Shown: positions 56,588 to 64,000 of the stretch, one piece after another | How positions within the stretch are numbered: position 1 is the stretch's first letter | Layout: each line of letters starts with the position of its first letter | Source of the DNA: Condylostoma magnum | Taxonomy: Eukaryota > Ciliophora > Heterotrichea > Heterotrichida > Condylostomatidae | Direction of reading: 5' to 3' | Length of the DNA stretch: 64,000 nucleotides | NCBI GenBank assembly: GCA_920105805.1 | Contig: CAKKTI010000007.1 | Span: forward strand, 89,976 to 153,975 | Made by a program: the position numbers and the translations under genes | Notes under the pieces: generated by a model | What the model saw: only the letters and a program-made list of their open reading frames with translations | Told to the model about the DNA's origin: nothing | Databases searched by the model: none

Positions 56588-57028
56588 GCCACTCTTTAAT
56601 AAACATATAGTGTATTTCTCTGTTAAATATATCCTATAGATGTAGGAGATACCAAATACAAAGAAACTAAAGGGTCTTAACTTTGATTAATACTAATAAA
56701 CATGCTAGTTTTTAGCATATAAAATAGTCCTTTTGGCATATTTTATTAACTACCCATTAGAGTTTATAAAGGTTAATATACTCAGGATAACTTTATTTAA
56801 TATTCGCAATTTTCATTATACCTTATAAATTCAAAAGTATTAAAGCAATATAATCAAAGGAAACTTAAAAACTATATATAGAAAATAATAAGAAACTAAA
56901 TATTAATGAACTTTGAAATTACTGCAATATGCTCTTCAATCATTTTACTAATAAATACCTGAATTTATAAAAAATCATTTTTATACTGTATTTCATCATA
57001 TAAACCGCCTGATAATTTAAAATATAAA
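56588..57028. other. AT-rich stretch without a recognised gene
   Basis: About 440 nt between the divergent starts of a hypothetical gene and the NEK kinase. It is strongly AT-rich with no repeat, no RNA-gene shape and no frame that looks like protein. It probably contains two promoters. A TATAAAA-like string (ATATAAA) lies just before the kinase start. Confidence 0.5.
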
Positions 57029-58096
57029 ATGTCTATTCAAAATTTTGAATTCCTTGAAAAACTAGGCTCTGGTTCATTTGGTTCAGTTTACAAAGTAAAA
57101 AGACTAAAGAACAACTAAATTTATGCGCTTAAGCAAATAAATTTTAGAAATCTAAGCTAAAAGGAAAAAGAGAGCGCCTTGAATGAAATAAGACTTTTAG
57201 CATCTATTTCTCATCCTAATATTATATCCTATAAGGATGCTTTTCTGGACGATTCCAGTGGAAACTTATGGTAAATTTTACTTAGTATTGTTATGGAATA
57301 TGCAGAAGGTGGTGATTTACTAAAGCTAATAAAAGAAAAACGACAAGGACTTAATATTTTTAGTGAGGATGAAATTTGAAAAATCCTGTACTAATTAGTT
57401 ATAGGACTAAAAGTTCTTCATGATAATAAAATAATCCACAGAGATCTGAAGCCGGCGAATATTTTTCTCACCAGTACAAATTAAGTTAAAATAGGAGACA
57501 TGAATGTTTCCAAAATTGCTTATTAAGGCTTACTTTAAACGTAAGTTGGAACACCATATTACGCGAGTCCTGAAGTATGGAAAAATAAGCCATATAGTCT
57601 GAGTAGTGATATTTGGTCGTTAGGATGTGTTATTTATGAAGTAGCTGCTCTTAATCCTCCTTTTATGGGCAAAGATATGCAATAAGTATATAGAAAAGTA
57701 ATAAGGAGTTTGTATCCAAGAATACCGGGATATTATTCATCGGATATCAGTAGTCTAATTAACAGTTTACTTTAAGTAAACCCTGTTTTGAGACCTGCTT
57801 GTGAAAATATTCTACATATGCCTTTAGTTAGTAGAAATTTGCCGAATATGGTTATTGATAAGGAAAATTTCTAAAAGAATTTACTAGAAACTATAAGACT
57901 TGCCGGCTCTGACTTAGTAGGAACAAAATTGCCTGGGCCTAAGTATGAAATTCAAGATAGGAATTTTCATAGTATTTTTAAAGCGTAAAATAGAAGTTCA
58001 AGCACTCATAGGTCAATTGGGCGTTTTAGATTAGATTTAAGGAAGCCTATGCAGGATGTTACAAATAGGAAATATGAGGCATTATCACGTAGATAG
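57029..58096 (+). CDS. NEK (NIMA-related) protein kinase
   Basis: The protein has 355 residues. An N-terminal kinase domain has [32 protein letters not shown], then DMNVSK in place of DFG (a change common among protist NEKs), [12 protein letters not shown] and [12 protein letters not shown]. The catalytic residues are intact, so it should be active. After residue 285 there is a short basic tail. NEKs control ciliary length and basal bodies. Two Trp and many Gln are reassigned codons. It stops 83 nt before the convergent DHHC gene. Confidence 0.92.
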
Positions 58097-58179
58097 TTAA
58101 TCAATTGTTTTAATACAAATAACTTTAGATATTATTAAATCTATTATGACACATGTTTCTAATATAACTATTATTATAA

Positions 58180-59379
58180 TTAAATATGATACGCTTGGCT
58201 GTCAGGGAATTTCCAATGTATAAAATCACCTGTAAATTTACAAAATTTTAGAATATTTTAATACAACCCTTAATCAAAAGGTGATCCTTTATCCTTAGGC
58301 CAATTATTCAAGTAACTAATATGTTTTCATGATACCAGTTCCCAGGTTCTATAGTTAACAAATATCAGATAACTATGGAATCCAATCATAAACAAATTAA
58401 ACAAAAACCCAAATCCAATAGCCAAGATGAGAAAAAGCCTTATAGAGTTACTTTCAAGCCATTATATTTCTTCCTTATCCTCAATACTTAAAACTAAGGC
58501 AATAATACCCATTCCAGCTTCTACAACTTAAACTCATAAATATGCGTAAAATAAACAATGATTTTTCTCTCCAATACAATTTCCTAATCAACTACAGTGA
58601 TGATCATACGTCCTAACGCATATATTACATACTTTACAATGCTTAGCCCTTAGAGGCTAATCTTGATTACAGACTAAGCAGAATCTTAGCTCAACTGCTC
58701 TGTAATCGTTTTATGTGTCATGATTAGTCATAGCTATATTAGGCATTGAATCTCTACAAGATGAATCTAAATCAGAACAGATTGAAGGAGGCGCGCTTGG
58801 AGGACTTTTAGGCTCTATTTAAACAAAGCTTTAAACTTTAGCTTCGCTTTTCTCTTAAGATTACTCGTATAGCTCTTCTAGCTCATATGAAATCTCGTCG
58901 TCTGGCAAATCTTCAAAATCACTTCCATTGTAATAGCTGCTTATACTCATACTAGCTTCTAGTCGGTTGTTATCATCATTGCATTCTATTTCTATATAAG
59001 ACTCATGCATTACTATAGACTGCTAGTTGTTTTCCTCAATTGGCATCAGATTCTAAGCGTTTTGGGATGTAAATATCTAGGGATTTGGCTTAGTATTGTC
59101 CATTATAACAGAGTTCTTTTTACTTGGAACTGAAGTTGCTGAGGAAATCGTAGGACGGTGATACTTTGGCTCCTGTTCTTTCAAAAAACCAGGGTCTTTT
59201 ATTCCTGCGCAAATGTAAATTATTAAGGCTATGCTAAAAGATATTCTGAGGAAAATTTACCAGAGGAGCTAGGAAATAGGATTGTTTATATCTTAAAGGG
59301 ATTATGCTTGTCAAACTGTAAAGGAAAGCACTATTGCATGAACTAATTACGAGATTATTTTAGCATAATATCCTTTCAT
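58180..59379 (-). CDS. DHHC palmitoyltransferase
   Basis: The protein has 399 residues. Two N-terminal membrane helices (QLVHAIVLSFTVWQ; LRISFSIALIIYICAG) lead to the DPG motif (IKDPGFL). A long acidic cytosolic loop of about 130 residues follows. The zinc-binding CRD reads FCLVCNQDQPLRAKHCKVCN and then TYDHHCSWLGNCIGEKN (Trp as TGA), with the catalytic Cys in DHHC. Two further helices (VVEAGMGIIALVLSI; LFLILAIGFGFLFNLFMIG) and a TTxE-like site complete it. It attaches palmitate to cytosolic Cys, and six MG-Cys proteins lie in this window as possible clients. ATG at 59379 is chosen because the later in-frame ATG would delete the first two helices. Confidence 0.92.
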
Positions 59380-59493
59380 ATTTTAAATTCAAGTAATTAA
59401 GAAGTTTGATTTAATATATATATTGCTGAGATATGTAACAATAAAGCTAATATATTAGTTTAAAGTGTAAAACAGTTAATTATAATTGTTCTA

Positions 59494-60726
<1,233 letters not shown>

Positions 60727-60803
60727 TTTCGAATATTATTATATAGGAGAGCATTATTAAGGTTTAGGCTGGAATTACAAGTATTTAAGGACTTGGAGTG
60801 ATT

Positions 60804-60968
60804 ATGGAGAAGAAAGACAATTTTTCGTAAATTTTACAAAGATTAATGCTTCTTATTGAGCTGATTTTGCAGATTATTGCTTGTTTTAATAAGAAATGTA
60901 ATTTTACTGTGAATAATCGTAAAATATATTTTGGTATTGTGCTAAGTATTCTATGTATTTCCTTATAA
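60804..60968 (+). CDS. Possible 54-residue small protein
   Basis: A weak call. The frame from ATG reads MEKKDNFSQILQRLMLLIEL, then LQIIACFNKKCNFTVNN and a hydrophobic end (YFGIVLSILCISL), with only one in-frame Gln as TAA before the stop. It could be a short tail-anchored protein, but no family is known and AT-rich sequence gives such frames by chance. Confidence 0.2.
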
Positions 60969-61576
60969 AGTAATTTGCACTAACTTTAGACATATGTCTT
61001 CTAGATCGTAGCATAAAATTATTAGCATTGTTAGATTGACACTATAGAAATTTTCATTCTATTAATTTAAATTTCAGCTATAATTTGACATAAACTCTTT
61101 TAAAATAGTCTATAATCTACTTAAATAGAGATACTTTAGAATATTCTAACGCTTAAATTGTTATCTAAAACTGTATTTTCAAAAATACTCCTAACCAGAT
61201 AAAACACTCAAGCAATCGACATGGAAAAATTTATTTTTATTAGATCTTGATTAATTATCTTTAGTTGTAGATATTACAATGAACTATTATTTTTATCTGA
61301 AAGAGTTGCTAAGAGTACTTATAAGGTAATCTTAATAATTTTGTTGGATTCTATGTTAAAATTTTCAAGTCTATCTAAATTCTATCTTATCACCCTTTAT
61401 TCATCTTTATATTAACATTAGAGTAATATTATTTTTACCACATCTTAAATATAAATTCTTAGGATTTATAAGTACCATAATCCAATAGGGATATTTATCA
61501 TTTAATTACATTAGAAGCTCATATAAACGTTATTCTACAAAACACATTATTAATTTGAAATGATTTATTATCTACT
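60969..61576. other. AT-rich stretch without a defensible gene
   Basis: About 600 nt before the stop of the transhydrogenase gene. Two mutually exclusive frames look somewhat protein-like: a forward one from the ATG near 61220 with few stop-type codons, and a reverse one over most of the stretch. Neither has a family mark, and I could not choose. No RNA gene or repeat is seen. Confidence 0.4.
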
Positions 61577-64000
61577 TTATTTATGGGTCCTGAATTGAGA
61601 TAATATTCTTATAGTTAATGCAAATCCACCCCATATATTAATGCTGGCTAATCCAACTGCGATAACTCCAAGTACTGAGCCTTCATCTAGAAATCCTTCA
61701 TTTGCCTCTAATTACAGCATTGCTCCTATAATAATTATTCCTGATATAGCATTGGTTTCTGACATGAGAGGTGAGTGTAATGCAGGAGTAACATTCCATA
61801 CTACAACATACCCAATGAAAACAGACAAAATAAACACAAGAAACTGATTCATAAACTCATAATAAGTAGCATATGCAAGTCCAATTAGAACAGCTGTAAG
61901 TATCACTACCCACAAAATAAACCAATAAGGACTACGAGGCTTTTATTCCTTTACTTCCTTTACCTCCTCCTCCTACTAAGCCTACTATACGTTTACCCTA
62001 GGCCTCTAATCAAACGGTATCCACTTGACCTCTCCTTCACTCAATACAGCCATTTCTTTAATAATCTGATCCTCTAAGTCAACTTTAAACCCATCTGCTC
62101 CTCCCATATCCCCTAACAAATTAATCAAATTATTCGCATACAACTCCGAGGCCTACGGTGCCATTCTCGACACTAAATCTGTAAATCCTACAACAAAAAC
62201 TCCATTTGTATGTTCATACACTTAATCCTTCTGGCAAAACGCACAATTCCCTCCCATCTCCGCCGCCATGTCCACAATAACACTTCCTTACTTCATATTC
62301 TCCACAGCCCTCTCTGTCACTAACAACGGTGCCGGTCTTCCTGGTATAAGTGCAGTAGAAATAATGATATCTACCTACTTCGCAAGCTTTTCAATCGTAG
62401 CGTGCTGTGCCTTTGTATACTCCTCCGACATAACCTTCGCATATCCTCCTGATCCGGCCCCACTTTCCTTTACATTCACATGCACAAACACAGCTCCCAT
62501 ACTTTCAGCATCTTTTACGGCCTCTGGCCGTGAGTCCATACATTTCACCTCACATCCCAGACTTTTGCAGTAACCAATAGCGGAAAGTCCCGCAACTCCT
62601 GCTCCTATCACTAAAACCTTAGCGGAGGGGAGAGAGCCGGCTGCTGTGGTCATCGGTTTAGGACAACGTTGGAAATAGTTAAAAGCCTCCACTACTGCGC
62701 GGTATCCTCCTATGTTAGACATAGATGATAAGGAGTCTAGCTTCTGTGCACGGGTTATTCTGGGAACGCAGTCCATTGCAAGGATTGTCAGTGTTGTGTG
62801 TTGCTGGCTTATGGCTTTGAGCTCTTCTAAGGTCTGGGCTGGCCAGACGTAGGAGATCAGGATTTGATTGTCTTTTAAGTACTGTTTTTCTTAGTCATTC
62901 GGCCAGCGAAGCTTTAGGGTTATTTGTTGATTCCAGGCTTCTTGGGAAGATACTAGTATTCCACCCGCTTTTTCGTATAATTCGTCAAAGAATTAAGCAT
63001 TACGGCCAGCTCCACGTTCTATGTGTACGGAAAATCCCAGTTTCCGGAATTGTCGGATTGATTTTGGAGTGACTGATACTCGTCTTTCCTATTCATATGT
63101 TTCACAAGGAACTCCTATACTCATTTTTGGTTCTGGGAAATCTTCTTGTACTTCCTCTACTTATTAATCTTCTTCTTCCTGATCTAAATCTTATAGATCC
63201 TCATTTTATGTTATTTGGGTATAAGAATTCAGTACTTCCTTTACAGTTTAATCAGCCGAGCCATATAGCATACGGTTGTTGTCTTTATAGAACAGTAAGT
63301 TTTCAATTTTAGCATATCCTTTACCAGCTCCTCGCTTTAAAACTACTGACATTTTTGCCTTCCATACATGACAGACTGGCATTCCTGCAATTATTGACTT
63401 AGGGTTTTCCATAGCATCAGGATTTACAGTATCATTTGCTCCAATTACAATAGCCATATCTGCTTTTTCAAAATCTTCGTTAATTTCTTCCATAGGAAAC
63501 ACTACTTTATAATCCACATTGGCCTCAGCCAATAAAACATCCATATGCCCTGGTAGTCTTCCAGCGACTGGATGTATGCAAAATCTTACCTTTTTCCCGT
63601 GTCTTCTAAGCAAGCTTGCTAAAGTTCCTACATCTTATTGACATCTTGCTACTGCCATTCCGTATCCAGGCACTATTATGATATCCTAGCTGTTTTTAAG
63701 ACGCTCTGCTACTTCAGTGCTGGAAATAGTCAAGGGGTCACGGTCCATTACCTAGTCGTCGTCATCTCCCTTGGCCTCGAGGCCGAACCCGCCGGATATT
63801 ACACTTATGAAAGAGCGGTTCATAGCTTCACACATTATGTAACTAAGAATGGCACCTGAGGCACCAATTAGAGCGCCGGCTGTTATAAGAAGGTTGTTTG
63901 AAATCAAAAATCCACTAGCTGCTGTAGTCCAGCCTGAGTACGAGTTCAGCATTGAAACAACTACTGGCATGTCTGCACCTCCTATTGCCATTACTAAATG
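61577..64000 (-). CDS. NAD(P) transhydrogenase, fused beta-alpha order (5' partial)
   Basis: Over 800 residues visible; the N-terminus lies beyond the window. Reading from 64000 down: end of the beta-subunit membrane domain ([37 protein letters not shown]), then the NADP-binding domain III ([32 protein letters not shown]). A short acidic linker follows, then alpha-subunit domain I ([56 protein letters not shown]) and finally the alpha membrane helices near the C-terminus. The order beta-alpha is the permuted fusion of many protists, opposite to the animal enzyme. It uses the proton gradient to make NADPH, probably in mitochondria. Confidence 0.93.

Noticed and set aside
60969-61576. Forward or reverse gene in the 600-nt stretch before the transhydrogenase
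   Set aside because: Two conflicting frames look equally weak and neither shows a family mark.

Overview
The window comes from a eukaryotic macronuclear-type genome that reads with a ciliate code in which TAA and TAG mean Gln and TGA means Trp, while all three codons also end genes. Family landmarks force this: Trp written TGA sits in the DIWS motif of a kinase, in the DHHC box of a palmitoyltransferase and in a chromodomain; Gln written TAA/TAG occurs throughout; and the SUMO gene ends GG-N-TAG although it has TAA as Gln inside. Introns of only 15-16 nt (two are resolved) and almost no intergenic DNA fit a heterotrich ciliate. The best match is a Condylostoma-like species (NCBI code 28). That species assignment is inference. 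A run of exactly 100 N at 32182-32281 marks a draft scaffold. Ordinary start-to-stop ORF calls are misleading here because every frame is essentially open. Genes were therefore placed by protein-family landmarks, by length checks in frame and by how neighbours fit together.

Layout. 1-13 kb: chromodomain protein, CFAP97-like protein, a hypothetical gene, a tiny MGCC protein with a 16-nt intron, Pumilio, ERO1, a MORN/IQ protein, coiled-coil proteins, a UBTD ubiquitin-like protein with a 15-nt intron, and a coiled-coil zinc protein. 13.5-24 kb: a CDPK-type pseudokinase, a full XMAP215/TOG microtubule polymerase, an outer-dynein-arm docking protein, and an aspartate-aminotransferase-like protein without its PLP lysine. 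24-36 kb: ARM/EF-hand protein, type I membrane protein, two tandem ferritins, RING-H2 membrane E3, MORN protein broken by the assembly gap, GTSF1-like CHHC zinc protein, CDP-alcohol phosphotransferase, and a CHRAC/POLE-type histone-fold protein. 36-45.6 kb: coiled-coil TASxF-repeat protein, metallophosphoesterase, membrane protein, SUMO and USP25/28-type deubiquitinase. 45.3-53.3 kb: the remains of a tandem duplication of about 8 kb carrying USP 3' end, TMBIM, nucleoside hydrolase, HMG box, DRC9-like protein and threonine dehydrogenase. The left copy has a large internal deletion that fused a nucleoside-hydrolase promoter and start to a truncated threonine dehydrogenase. 53.3-64 kb: C2 protein with PPQGY repeats, NEK kinase, DHHC palmitoyltransferase, MAP kinase with a T-G-H activation loop, and an NAD(P) transhydrogenase in beta-alpha order that runs off the end.

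Functional themes. Many genes serve cilia and microtubules (TOG protein, ODA docking protein, DRC9-like, CFAP97-like, NEK, MORN proteins). The ubiquitin/SUMO theme is strong (SUMO, USP, UBTD, RING-H2). Six encoded proteins start with MG plus an early Cys, a likely myristoyl/palmitoyl signature, and a DHHC enzyme is in the same window. Genes lie in divergent pairs whose start codons can be 4-17 nt apart and convergent pairs whose stops can be 5-20 nt apart.

No rRNA, tRNA, CRISPR, transposon or telomere repeat was recognised. Two stretches over 300 nt (56.6-57.0 and 61.0-61.6 kb) hold no gene I can defend.
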